Assembly: GCA_036274055.1 (NCBI GenBank)
Contig: DASUGM010000037.1
Coordinates: 1-8,382 of the forward strand
DNA length: 8,382 nucleotides
Direction of reading: 5' to 3'
Origin: DASUGM01 sp036274055
Lineage (GTDB): Bacteria; Acidobacteriota; Vicinamibacteria; Vicinamibacterales; SCN-69-37
Both the position numbers and the translations under genes were made by a program. Numbering within the stretch: position 1 is the first letter of the stretch; the number at the start of each line of letters is the position of its first letter. A model generated the notes under the pieces. The model searched no databases and was not told the DNA's origin. It saw only the letters and a list, made by a program, of their open reading frames with translations. This document shows positions 1-7,601 of this stretch, in pieces.

Positions 1-39
1 GACATGAAGACCGTTCTCGGATTAGTCTTGATTCAACGA

Positions 40-68
40 GCGGACCGCCGCGTGTCGGGCCGGTCCGC
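40..68. repeat. GC-rich inverted repeat upstream of the efflux operon
   Basis: An 8-base arm at 40-47 (GCGGACCG) is the exact reverse complement of 61-68 (CGGTCCGC). An inner CCG/CGG pairing at 48-50 and 56-58 leaves a 5-base loop and a 2-base bulge. It ends 18 bases before the adaptor start codon. It could be a 5'-leader hairpin, the terminator of a gene to the left (there is no T-run after it), or an operator. Stretch 1-86 has no convincing coding frame: the one frame that stays open to a TGA at 88-90 uses many A/T-ending codons at its beginning, unlike the genes here. Confidence 0.5.
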
Positions 69-86
69 CCGAACCAGCCGCGCCCG

Positions 87-1274
87 ATGACGGCACTCAC
101 CTTCGTCCGTCCCATCCACAAGCGGCTGACCCTGGGTCTCGCCACAATACTGTTGCTGACATCCTGCTCTGGCGCCGCGACACCGCCGGCGCAAGGCGGG
201 CCCGCCGCCGACGGCGGCGGCCGCGGTGCCGGACGGGGCGGCGGCGGCGCGGTCGCGGTGACCACCGGGACGGTTCTCGAGAAATCGATGCCGGTCAACA
301 TCCGCGTCGTCGGCAACGTCGAAGCCTCGTCAACCGTGGACGTGCGCTCGCTCGTCACCGGGCAACTGCTCAAGACCGAATTCCGTGAAGGCGACGACGT
401 CGCCGTCGGTGATCTGTTGTTCACGATCGATCCGCGGCCGTTCGAAGTTGCGGTCCAGCAGGCCGAGGCCATGCTCGCCCGCGATACCGCCAACCAGAAA
501 AACGCCGAGGCGCAGCGGACGCGCTACGCGAACCTGCTGAAGGACGGGCTGATTTCCCAGGCCGACTACGACACCGTCGCCACCCAGGCGGCGGCGCTGC
601 AGGCGTCGATGGCCGCGGACAAGGCCGCCGTCGACAACGCCAAGCTGCAGCTGCAGTACACCCGCATCGTCGCACCGGTCGCCGGCCGCACTGGCGCGCT
701 GCTCGTGCACGAGGGCGCGGTGGTGCGCGTCAACGACGCGGCGCCGATGGTCGTCATCAAGCAGGTGTCGCCGATCGATGTGAGTTTCGCGGTGCCGGCC
801 AGACTGCTGCCGCAGTTGCGCAATGGCGCGCGCCGCGATCTCTCGGTCACCGCGACGCCGTCGGGCGAGGCGACCGTGGTTTCCGAGGGCTCCTTGTCGT
901 TCCTCGACAACGCCGTCGATCCGGCGACCGATACGATTCGCCTGAAGGCCTCGTTCCCCAACAAGGATCGGCGGCTCTGGCCCGGCGCGTTCGTCGATGT
1001 GACGATGCGGCTGTCGGTGACGTCGAAGGCGATCGTCGTCCCGACCGTGGCGGTGCAGCCCAGCCAGCAGGGTCTCTTCATCTACGTCGTCAAATCCGAT
1101 CAGACCGTCGAAGCGCGGCCTGTAAAAGTGGCGTGGACGGAGGGCACGGAGAGCGTGATCTCGACCGGCGTCACACCGGGCGAAACGATCGTCATCGACG
1201 GCCAGCTCCGGCTCGCCCCGGGGTCGCGCATCACCGTCAAGCCGGCAACCACTTCCGAAGCGGGAGCGCCCTGA
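87..1274 (+). CDS. RND efflux periplasmic adaptor, MdtA-like lipoprotein (HlyD/MFP family)
   Basis: This 395-residue membrane fusion protein should link an inner-membrane RND pump to an outer-membrane channel across the periplasm. The N-terminus is a lipoprotein signal: basic residues (R8, K12, R13), a hydrophobic stretch at about 14-24, then lipobox LTSC with the lipidated cysteine at C27. A Gly/Ala/Pro-rich flexible linker follows at about 28-58. The domain order is the family's usual one: first lipoyl half about 62-118 (GDLLFTIDPRPF), alpha-hairpin about 119-191, second lipoyl half about 192-225 (APVAGRTG), beta-barrel about 228-305, and membrane-proximal domain about 310-390. The frame is open further upstream, but ATG 87 places the signal peptide correctly. 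No clear Shine-Dalgarno precedes it. The stop overlaps the permease start (TGATG), so the two are translationally coupled. Family assignment is firm; substrate is unknown. Confidence 0.95.
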   Translation: MTALTFVRPIHKRLTLGLATILLLTSCSGAATPPAQGGPAADGGGRGAGRGGGGAVAVTTGTVLEKSMPVNIRVVGNVEASSTVDVRSLVTGQLLKTEFREGDDVAVGDLLFTIDPRPFEVAVQQAEAMLARDTANQKNAEAQRTRYANLLKDGLISQADYDTVATQAAALQASMAADKAAVDNAKLQLQYTRIVAPVAGRTGALLVHEGAVVRVNDAAPMVVIKQVSPIDVSFAVPARLLPQLRNGARRDLSVTATPSGEATVVSEGSLSFLDNAVDPATDTIRLKASFPNKDRRLWPGAFVDVTMRLSVTSKAIVVPTVAVQPSQQGLFIYVVKSDQTVEARPVKVAWTEGTESVISTGVTPGETIVIDGQLRLAPGSRITVKPATTSEAGAP

Positions 1275-4200
1275 TGAACGTCGCGGCCCCGTTCATCCGC
1301 CGGCCGGTCGCGACGACGCTGATCCAGCTCTCGATCGTCATCTTCGGCATCCTCGGCTACTCCGCGCTGCCAGTCAGCGATCTCCCGGCCGTCGACTTCC
1401 CGACGATTTCCGTCAGCGCCAGCCTCCCGGGCGCCAACCCCGAGACCATGGCGTCGGCGGTGGCGACACCGCTCGAGAAGGCATTCGCGTCGATCGCCGG
1501 CATCACCGCGATCAGCTCGAGCAACAGCCAGGGCAGCACCAACATCACGGTCCAGTTCGATCTCGATCGCGACATCGACGCGGCCGCGCAGGACATCCAG
1601 GTCGCGATCTCGCGGACGACGCGGGCGCTGCCGCCGGACATGCCGTCGCCGCCGTCGTTCCAGAAGGTCAACCCGGCTGACTTTCCGATCATCTTCCTGA
1701 CGCTGGCGTCGCAGACGATGCCGCTGTCGGACATCAACGAGTACGCCGAGGTCAACGTCGCGCAGCGGATCTCGACGCTGAAGGGTGTCGCCCAGGTCTC
1801 GATCTTCGGCGCGCAGAAGTTCGCCGTCCGTGTCGACATCGATCCGCGGCAACTGGCGGCGCGGCAGCTCGGCATCGAGGACGTCGCCACCGCGATCGCG
1901 CGCGGCAGCGTCAATCGCCCGACCGGCACGCTCTACGGCCCGGACCGCACCTTCGCGGTCAAGACCGACGGCCAGCTGACCAACGCGCTCGCCTTCCGGC
2001 CGCTGGTGGTCGCCTATCGGGACGGCCGGCCGATCCGGCTCGAGGAAGTCGCCAACGTCTACGACGGCGTCGAGAACGACAAGACCGCCAGCTGGTACAA
2101 CGACTCGCGGACGATCTACCTCGCCATCAACCGCCAGCCCGGCACCAACACCGTCGAGATCGTCGATTCGATCAAGGCGCTGCTGCCGTCGATTCAGGCG
2201 CAGCTGCCGGCCTCGCTGGCGCTCAATCCGCGCAGCGACCGCTCGCAGGCGATCCGCGACTCCGTCCACGACATCAAGCTGACGCTCGTGCTCACCGTCG
2301 TGCTGGTCGTGGCGGTGATCTTCCTGTTCCTGCGCAACATCTCGGCGACGGTGATTCCCAGCCTGGCGCTGCCGGCCTCGATCATCGGCACGTTCGCGGC
2401 GATGCACCTGCTCGGCTACAGCCTCGATAACCTGTCGCTGATGGCGCTGACGCTGGCGGTCGGCTTCGTCGTCGACGACGCGATCGTCATGCTCGAGAAC
2501 ATCGTCCGGCACATGGAGTCGGGCGAGGAGCCGTTTACCGCGGCCCTGAAGGGCTCGCAGGAAGTCGGCTTCACCATCGTGTCGATGACGCTGTCGCTGA
2601 CGGCGGTGTTCATCCCGGTGCTGTTCATGGGCGGCGTCGTCGGCCGGCTGCTGCATGAGTTCGCGGTGACGATGGGCGTGGCGATTCTCGTCTCCGGTTT
2701 CGTCTCGCTGTCGCTGACGCCGATGCTGTCGGCGCGATTCCTGCGCGCGCACAACCACGACCGTCATGGGTTCCTCTACCGCGCGATCGAGAGCGTCTTC
2801 GACGCCGCGCTGCGTTTCTACGGCTGGACGCTGCGCAAGACGATGACCCACCACTTCGCGACAATGACGGTCTCGGCGCTGCTCGTGGTCGCGACGGTGT
2901 ACTGCTTCCGAATCATCCCGATGGGCTTCATTCCCAGCCAGGATACCGGGCAGATTCAGGGCAACACCGAGATGGCGCAGGGCCTCGGCTTCGAGGCGAT
3001 GATCGCCAAGCAGCAGGAGATCGTCAAGATCCTGCGCGCCGATCCCAACATCAAGTCGCTGACCTCGAACATCGGCGTCGGCGGTGGCGGTGGCGCGACC
3101 ACCGGCGGCCGGCTGACGATCGACCTGGTGCCGCGATCCGAACGCAACCTGTCCGCCGATCAGGTCATCGAGGCGCTGCGGCCGAAATTCACCTCGGTGC
3201 CCGGTGTCCGCGTGTTCCTGCAGAATCCGCCGGTCATCAACATCGGCGGCCGCCGTGCCGTCGCCCAGTATCAGTTCACGCTGCAGAGCGGCGACACCAA
3301 CGAACTCTACGAGAACGCCGGCAAGCTCGAGGCGCGGATGCGCGAGCTTCCCGGTCTCATCGACGTCTCGAGCGATCTGCAGCTGACCAACCCGCAGGTC
3401 AACGTGGCGCTCGATCGCGATCGGATTGCCGCGCTCGGCCTGACCGCCGACAGCGTCGAGGGCGCGCTGTTCAGCGCGTTTGGTTCGCGCCAGGTGGCGC
3501 AGATCTACGCGCCGAACAACGCGTATCAAGTCATCATGCGGGTCGCGCCGGAATACCAGCTCGACGCGACCGCGCTGTCGCTGCTCTACGTCAAGGCGGC
3601 CGACGGCAAGCAGGTGCCGCTCTCGAGCGTCACCGACGTCGAGACCGGGGTCGGCCCGCTGTCGGTCAACCACACCGGGCAGGTGCCGTCGGTGACGATT
3701 TCCTTCAACACCCGCCCGGGCGTGGCGCTCGGCGACGCCGTCGCGCAGGTCGAGCAGGCGGCGCTGGCGACGCTGCCGGCGTCAATCCTCACGAGCTTCC
3801 AGGGCAGTGCGCAGGCATTCCAGGACTCGACCCGCGGCCTGGGCATCATCCTGCTGATGGCGATCTTCGTGATCTACGTCGTCCTCGGGATTCTCTACGA
3901 GAGCTTCATCCACCCGATCACGATTCTCTCCGGCCTGCCGGCCGCGGGCCTGGGCGCGCTGCTGACCCTGCTGCTGTTCCGCGTCGACCTCAACCTCTAC
4001 GCGTTCGTCGGCGTCATCATGCTCGTCGGCCTGGTCAAGAAGAACGGCATCATGATGATCGACTTCGCGATCGAGGCGCAGCGCAAGGACGGCAAGTCGC
4101 CGGTCGAGGCGATGTACGAGGCGTGCATGGTGCGCTTCCGTCCGATCATGATGACGACGATGGCGGCGCTGGTCGGCACGCTGCCGATCGCGCTCGGCCT

Positions 4201-4402
4201 CGGCGCCGGCGCCGAATCGCGCCGCCCCCTCGGCCTCGCCGTCGTCGGCGGCCTGCTGGTCTCGCAGACGCTGACGCTCTACATCACGCCGGTGTTCTTT
4301 CTCTACATGGAACGTCTGCGCGGCGTGAAGCACGCGCTGCCACGGCCCGCCGAAGTCAAAGCCATGGGCCTTCCGGGCCGGACGGCCCCGGTCGGCAAGT
4401 AG
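1274..4402 (+). CDS. RND multidrug efflux permease, MdtB/MdtC-like (HAE1/AcrB superfamily)
   Basis: This 1042-residue inner-membrane proton/drug antiporter has the standard AcrB-superfamily length. ATG 1274 is chosen because the protein then begins MNVAAPFIRRPVATTL, the normal start just before TM1 (about 12-32). GGGAG lies 7 bases upstream, and the ATG shares a base with the adaptor's TGA. After TM1 come the first periplasmic porter/docking domain, TM2 (about 335-354) to TM6, a second porter domain, and TM7 (about 531-550) and TM8 (about 858-877) to TM12. The proton-relay residues are present: the TM4 aspartates D401/D402 in VVDDAIVMLEN, and K923 in LVKKNGIMMIDF, which aligns with AcrB K940. 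Wording such as KVNPAD and LKGSQEVGFTI resembles MdtB/MdtC more than AcrB. Those proteins usually occur as two adjacent permeases; here there is one, followed by convergent lon, so it probably works as a homotrimer. Substrate range cannot be read from the sequence. Confidence 0.96.
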   Translation: MNVAAPFIRRPVATTLIQLSIVIFGILGYSALPVSDLPAVDFPTISVSASLPGANPETMASAVATPLEKAFASIAGITAISSSNSQGSTNITVQFDLDRDIDAAAQDIQVAISRTTRALPPDMPSPPSFQKVNPADFPIIFLTLASQTMPLSDINEYAEVNVAQRISTLKGVAQVSIFGAQKFAVRVDIDPRQLAARQLGIEDVATAIARGSVNRPTGTLYGPDRTFAVKTDGQLTNALAFRPLVVAYRDGRPIRLEEVANVYDGVENDKTASWYNDSRTIYLAINRQPGTNTVEIVDSIKALLPSIQAQLPASLALNPRSDRSQAIRDSVHDIKLTLVLTVVLVVAVIFLFLRNISATVIPSLALPASIIGTFAAMHLLGYSLDNLSLMALTLAVGFVVDDAIVMLENIVRHMESGEEPFTAALKGSQEVGFTIVSMTLSLTAVFIPVLFMGGVVGRLLHEFAVTMGVAILVSGFVSLSLTPMLSARFLRAHNHDRHGFLYRAIESVFDAALRFYGWTLRKTMTHHFATMTVSALLVVATVYCFRIIPMGFIPSQDTGQIQGNTEMAQGLGFEAMIAKQQEIVKILRADPNIKSLTSNIGVGGGGGATTGGRLTIDLVPRSERNLSADQVIEALRPKFTSVPGVRVFLQNPPVINIGGRRAVAQYQFTLQSGDTNELYENAGKLEARMRELPGLIDVSSDLQLTNPQVNVALDRDRIAALGLTADSVEGALFSAFGSRQVAQIYAPNNAYQVIMRVAPEYQLDATALSLLYVKAADGKQVPLSSVTDVETGVGPLSVNHTGQVPSVTISFNTRPGVALGDAVAQVEQAALATLPASILTSFQGSAQAFQDSTRGLGIILLMAIFVIYVVLGILYESFIHPITILSGLPAAGLGALLTLLLFRVDLNLYAFVGVIMLVGLVKKNGIMMIDFAIEAQRKDGKSPVEAMYEACMVRFRPIMMTTMAALVGTLPIALGLGAGAESRRPLGLAVVGGLLVSQTLTLYITPVFFLYMERLRGVKHALPRPAEVKAMGLPGRTAPVGK

Positions 4403-4411
4403 ACACGAAGG

Positions 4412-4557
4412 GTTCTTTCGTTCGGGACTTCGGGCGTTCGGGCGTTCCGTTCTCGCGTGCTTGCGCGCGCCCGTTCGCAAGATCGCCCGAGCGCGACTGC
4501 GAACGAAGCACGCCAAGAACGGAACGCCCGAACGCCCGAAGTTCCGAACGAGAGAAC
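4412..4557. repeat. Very large octamer-built inverted repeat between convergent genes
   Basis: Arm 4412-4453 pairs with arm 4516-4557 over 42 positions. There are 40 Watson-Crick pairs and two positions (4417/4552 and 4426/4543) that are G-U in plus-strand RNA but A-C mismatches in minus-strand RNA. The innermost 27 positions (4427-4453 and 4516-4542) are perfect. Further in, 4455-4462 pairs with 4506-4513, 4472-4479 with 4498-4505, and 4483-4486 with 4493-4496, leaving a 6-base loop and small bulges. The arms have an 8-base period: CGTTCGGG, ACTTCGGG, CGTTCGGG, CGTTCCGT at 4419-4450, with matching CCCGAACG-type units at 4519-4558. It begins 10 bases after the permease stop and ends 14 bases before the last base of the lon stop. 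A bidirectional terminator, mRNA 3'-end stabiliser or dispersed palindromic element is possible. No T-run flanks it, so it is not a textbook terminator. Confidence 0.93.
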
Positions 4558-4571
4558 GTTCCGCGAAGCCG

Positions 4572-6983
4572 CTATGCCAGCCGGCGCGCCGTGTCCGTGA
4601 CCGCGGCGCGCGTCGCCGGCATGAGCGCGATCTTGAGCACGTCGTCCATCTGATCGACGTAGTGGACGGTCAGATCGCGCCGTAACTCCGGCGTCAGATC
4701 CTCGCGGATGTTCTTCTCGTTCTGCTTCGGCAGGATCACGGTGTTGAGCCCCATGCGCTTGGCGGCGAGGACCTTTTCCTTGATCCCGCCGACCGGAAGC
4801 ACCCGGCCGGAGAGGGTGATCTCGCCGGTCATCGCCAGGTCCGGTCGCACCGGCCGGCCCGAAAGGGCGGAGGCCAGCGCCGTCACCATGGTCACGCCCG
4901 CCGACGGACCGTCTTTCGGGATCGCGCCGGCCGGGACGTGCAGGTGGAGCTCGGCATCCTTGTAGAAGGTCGGATCGACGCCGTAGTTCGAGGCGTGGGC
5001 CCGGAACCACGACAGCGCGATTCGCGCCGACTCCTTCATCACGTCGCCGAGCTGCCCGGTCAGGGTCAGCTGGCTCGAGCCGGTCATCCGCGACGCTTCG
5101 ACGAACAGCACGTCGCCGCCGACCGGCGTCCACGCCAGCCCCGTCGCCACGCCCGGATCCTTGGTGCGGTCCTTCATCTCCTCGTCGAGGAACCGGGGCG
5201 CGCCGAGCATGTCGGTGATCACGTCCGGCGTGACGATCACGGCGTTGACCTGGCCTTCGGCCAGGCGCCGCGCCACCTTGCGGCAGACCGACCCGATCTC
5301 GCGCTCGAGATTGCGGACGCCGGCCTCGCGTGTATAGCCGCGAACGATGACGCGAATCGCGTCGTCGGTGAACGCGACCTGCCCCGACGTCAGGCCGTGG
5401 TTCTCGACCTGCTTCGCCACCAGGTGGTCGCGCGCGATCGCCAGCTTTTCCTCCTCGGTATAGCCGGCGAGCTCGAGCACTTCCATGCGATCACGCAGCG
5501 GCCCGGGGACCGTGTCCATCACGTTCGCGGTGGTGATGAACAGGACTTCGCTGAGATCGAACGGCACGTCGAGATAATGATCGCGGAACGAGTTGTTCTG
5601 CTCAGGGTCGAGCACTTCGAGCAGCGCCGACGCGGGGTCGCCGCGGAAGTCGTTGCCGAGCTTGTCGATCTCGTCGAGGATGAACACCGGGTTGCGCGAT
5701 TCAGCGCGGCGCAGCCCCTGGATGATCTGGCCGGGCAGCGCGCCGATGTAGGTCCGGCGATGGCCGCGGATCTCGGCCTCGTCACGCATGCCGCCGAGCG
5801 AGATGCGCACGAACTTCCGTCCGAGCGAATTGGCAATCGACTTCGCCAGCGACGTTTTGCCGACGCCCGGAGGGCCGACGAAGCACAGGATCGGGCCCTT
5901 GACGTCCGGCTTGAGCTTCCGCACCGCGAGGTACTCGAGGATACGGTCCTTGAGCTTCTCGAGGCCGGAGTGATCGTCGTCGAGGACCTGCTTGGTCTTG
6001 ACGAGATCGATGGTCTCGTCGGTTCGCTTGTTCCACGGCAGCGCGATCAGCCAGTCGATGTAAGTGCGGGCGACGGTGTACTCCGCGGCCGCGGCCGGCA
6101 TCTTGGACAGCCGGTCGAGCTCGCGCAGCGCTTCCTTCCTGACGTCGTCCGGCATGCCGGCGGCTTCGATTTTCCCGCGCAGCTCGTCGATTTCCTTGGC
6201 CTGCTCGTCGCCTTCGCCGAGCTCCTTCTGAATCGCCTTCATCTGCTCGCGCAGGAAATACTCGCGCTGGCCCTTGCCGACCTCGGACTGGACCTGCGAC
6301 TGGATCTTCGAGCCGAGCTCGAGGACTTCGAGTTCCTTGGTCAGGATGCGATTCAGGTTGTCGAGCCGGGCGCGGACGTCGGCCTGCTCGAGCAGTTCCT
6401 GGCGCGTCGCGGTACCGATGCTGCCGAGGCTCGAGGCGATGAAATCCGCGAGCCGGCCGGCGTCGGGAATGTTGGCCGCAAGCGCGGTCAAATCGTCGGA
6501 CAGCACCGGCGACAGCTGCACGACCTGCTGGAAGTTGGCGCGCACGTTCCGCTGCAGCGCGTCGATCTCGATCGCATCGTCGTCCTTGAGGACGTCGGGC
6601 ACTTCGGCGACCTCGGCACGGAGGTACGGCCGGGTTGCCGACAGCGCCTTGAGCTCGATGCGGGCAAGCCCCTGGACGATCAGGCGGAGGCTGCCGTCCG
6701 GCAGCTTGAACATCTTGTGGATGTGGGTCAGCGTGCCGATCGGAAAGAGATCGGCCTGTCCCGGCTCTTCCTGGGTCGGGTCGCGCTGGGTGAACACGCC
6801 GATGACCTTGGCGCCGGCGATGGCGTCGTCAATCAGCTTGACCGAGGCTTCGCGGGCGACGGCCAACGGCATGAACGAGTTCGGATAGAGCACGGTGTCA
6901 CGCAACGGCAACACCGGCACTTCGGACGGCACGGTAAAGGAGCGGTCTCCACCCGTTTGCACGCGTGTGGTTTCGTCGCTCAT
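4572..6983 (-). CDS. lon: ATP-dependent Lon protease (LonA type)
   Basis: This 803-residue cytoplasmic AAA+ serine protease degrades misfolded and selected regulatory proteins. The N-terminal substrate-binding LON domain spans about 22-215 (starting PVLPLRD), followed by a coiled-coil linker at about 220-290. The ATPase has Walker A GPPGVGKT (370-377), Walker B with D437/E438 in ILDEIDK, sensor-1 N487, and an arginine in DRMEV (R499). The protease domain (about 605-795) carries the Ser-Lys dyad: S694 in PKDGPSAG and K737 in GGIKEK, spaced 43 residues as in E. coli Lon (S679/K722). All key residues are intact and the length is close to the E. coli enzyme (784), so it should be active. ATG 6983 is supported by AAGGGGG at 6995-6989, 5 bases upstream. 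It follows the DksA-like gene on the same strand with 100 bases between and no visible promoter, so read-through from that gene is likely. Confidence 0.98.
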   Translation of the reverse strand: MSDETTRVQTGGDRSFTVPSEVPVLPLRDTVLYPNSFMPLAVAREASVKLIDDAIAGAKVIGVFTQRDPTQEEPGQADLFPIGTLTHIHKMFKLPDGSLRLIVQGLARIELKALSATRPYLRAEVAEVPDVLKDDDAIEIDALQRNVRANFQQVVQLSPVLSDDLTALAANIPDAGRLADFIASSLGSIGTATRQELLEQADVRARLDNLNRILTKELEVLELGSKIQSQVQSEVGKGQREYFLREQMKAIQKELGEGDEQAKEIDELRGKIEAAGMPDDVRKEALRELDRLSKMPAAAAEYTVARTYIDWLIALPWNKRTDETIDLVKTKQVLDDDHSGLEKLKDRILEYLAVRKLKPDVKGPILCFVGPPGVGKTSLAKSIANSLGRKFVRISLGGMRDEAEIRGHRRTYIGALPGQIIQGLRRAESRNPVFILDEIDKLGNDFRGDPASALLEVLDPEQNNSFRDHYLDVPFDLSEVLFITTANVMDTVPGPLRDRMEVLELAGYTEEEKLAIARDHLVAKQVENHGLTSGQVAFTDDAIRVIVRGYTREAGVRNLEREIGSVCRKVARRLAEGQVNAVIVTPDVITDMLGAPRFLDEEMKDRTKDPGVATGLAWTPVGGDVLFVEASRMTGSSQLTLTGQLGDVMKESARIALSWFRAHASNYGVDPTFYKDAELHLHVPAGAIPKDGPSAGVTMVTALASALSGRPVRPDLAMTGEITLSGRVLPVGGIKEKVLAAKRMGLNTVILPKQNEKNIREDLTPELRRDLTVHYVDQMDDVLKIALMPATRAAVTDTARRLA

Positions 6984-7025
6984 ATGAACCCCCTTGATGG
7001 CGGGTGCTCTGTGTGGGGTTGCCCA

Positions 7026-7055
7026 CGCAGGCCCGCCGGTGTCGGCGAGCCTGCG
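7026..7055 (-). promoter_or_regulatory. Stable hairpin between the DksA-like gene and lon (possible attenuator)
   Basis: Arms 7026-7038 and 7043-7055 form a 13-bp stem with a 4-base loop (ACAC in the minus-strand RNA). The one non-Watson-Crick position (7033/7048) is a G-U pair in minus-strand RNA and a C-A mismatch in plus-strand RNA. The structure therefore folds best in the transcript that carries the two minus-strand genes. A small second hairpin (7013-7017 with 7022-7026) shares its edge base. No T-run follows. It could reduce read-through from the DksA-like gene into lon, or mark an RNase processing point. Function is inferred from position. Confidence 0.6.
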
Positions 7056-7083
7056 CGAGACGGTGCTGCGGAGGAACGCCGGA

Positions 7084-7524
7084 CTAGCTCAAATCGATCA
7101 GGAAGCCGGAACCGCGTCGCGTGGTGCGTTCGCGCTGTTCCGCGATCTCGCGCGCTTCCTCGCAATCCTTACACCGAACCGCGAACGGCAGCGCCCGCAG
7201 GCGGCGTTCGGAAATTTCGTCGCCGCACTCGAAACAGTTGCCGTAGGTGCCCTCTTCGAGCCTCGACAGCGCCTCTTCGATCTTGTGCAGCGTCTCGGTC
7301 TTCATCTGGATCAGGGCGAGTTCGATGTCGTCCTGAATGTCGGCCTCCGAGGCCTCCGCGGCGTCGAGCACGCCCTTGCCTTCGCCCGCGGCGCCTTCGG
7401 CGCGGACGTCCCGCATCTTCTCCTGAACTTCGCTCAGGATCTCTCGACGACGCTCTTCGAGGATGTGCTTCAACTCGACGTAGCGCCCCTGCGCTAAGGT
7501 CGCCGTCTGGATGCGCTTACTCAT
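7084..7524 (-). CDS. TraR/DksA-family zinc-finger RNA polymerase-binding protein
   Basis: This 146-residue protein resembles E. coli DksA (151 residues), which enters the secondary channel of RNA polymerase and tunes promoters, usually with ppGpp. A long two-helix coiled coil covers about 15-92. It is followed by a C4 zinc finger with C97-x2-C100 (CFECGDEIS) and C118-x2-C121 (CKDC), all four cysteines present, and a short basic tail. Aligning back from the zinc finger without gaps, the coiled-coil tip that reads DxxDxA in E. coli DksA (D71, D74, A76) reads D54-A-A-E57-A-S59 here, so two of three functional positions are changed conservatively. ATG 7524 is supported by GAAGGGAG at 7538-7531, 6 bases upstream. 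It is the first gene of a probable unit with lon. Family membership is firm; whether it acts as a true ppGpp cofactor is open, so no symbol is given. Confidence 0.92.
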   Translation of the reverse strand: MSKRIQTATLAQGRYVELKHILEERRREILSEVQEKMRDVRAEGAAGEGKGVLDAAEASEADIQDDIELALIQMKTETLHKIEEALSRLEEGTYGNCFECGDEISERRLRALPFAVRCKDCEEAREIAEQRERTTRRGSGFLIDLS

Positions 7525-7583
7525 GACCGTCTCCCTTCGCCCCGCTTCCGCTTGCCGCGTGGTCCCTATGATGGCTTTCCGCT

Positions 7584-7601
7584 AAGCAAATAAAATGCCA
7601 A
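7584..7601 (-). promoter_or_regulatory. Candidate sigma-54 (-24/-12) promoter for the DksA-like gene
   Basis: The minus strand reads TTGGCATTTTATTTGCTT. This has the diagnostic GG-N10-GC spacing (GG at 7599-7598, GC at 7587-7586) and matches TGGCA and TTGCT of the consensus TGGCACG-N4-TTGCW; only the CG after TGGCA is replaced by TT. Transcription would begin near 7575, about 50 bases before the start codon. Sigma-54 promoters need an enhancer-binding activator; none is encoded in the window, though palindromes lie upstream. It overlaps the end of the sigma-70 -10 candidate. This is a motif match only. Confidence 0.4.

Noticed and set aside
1..90. A frame open from the left edge to a TGA that overlaps the adaptor start codon (ATGA)
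   Set aside because: It could be the tail of an upstream coupled gene, but its early codons (GGA, TTA, ATT, CAA, CGA) are unlike the local G/C-ending usage and the peptide is not recognisable. It was left as non-coding.
1100..3673. An open frame of 857 codons on the minus strand, opposite the permease gene
   Set aside because: It is antisense to an unmistakable RND permease. Its product is a low-complexity string rich in Arg, Asp, His and Gln with no domain, as expected for a reverse frame in GC-rich coding DNA.
4412..4557. The octamer units read as a CRISPR array
   Set aside because: The units are 8 bases, contiguous with no spacers, and arranged as two opposed arms of one palindrome, so this is not a CRISPR array.
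4303..5133. A 276-codon minus-strand frame overlapping the lon 3' end and the large hairpin
   Set aside because: It is out of frame with lon, reads through the palindrome, and has a low-complexity Arg/Ala/Gly composition. It is a shadow frame.
4938..7526. An open frame of 862 codons on the plus strand, opposite lon and the DksA-like gene
   Set aside because: It runs antisense through two well-supported genes and their spacer, has biased Arg/Asp/Leu/Val composition, and shows no recognisable domain.
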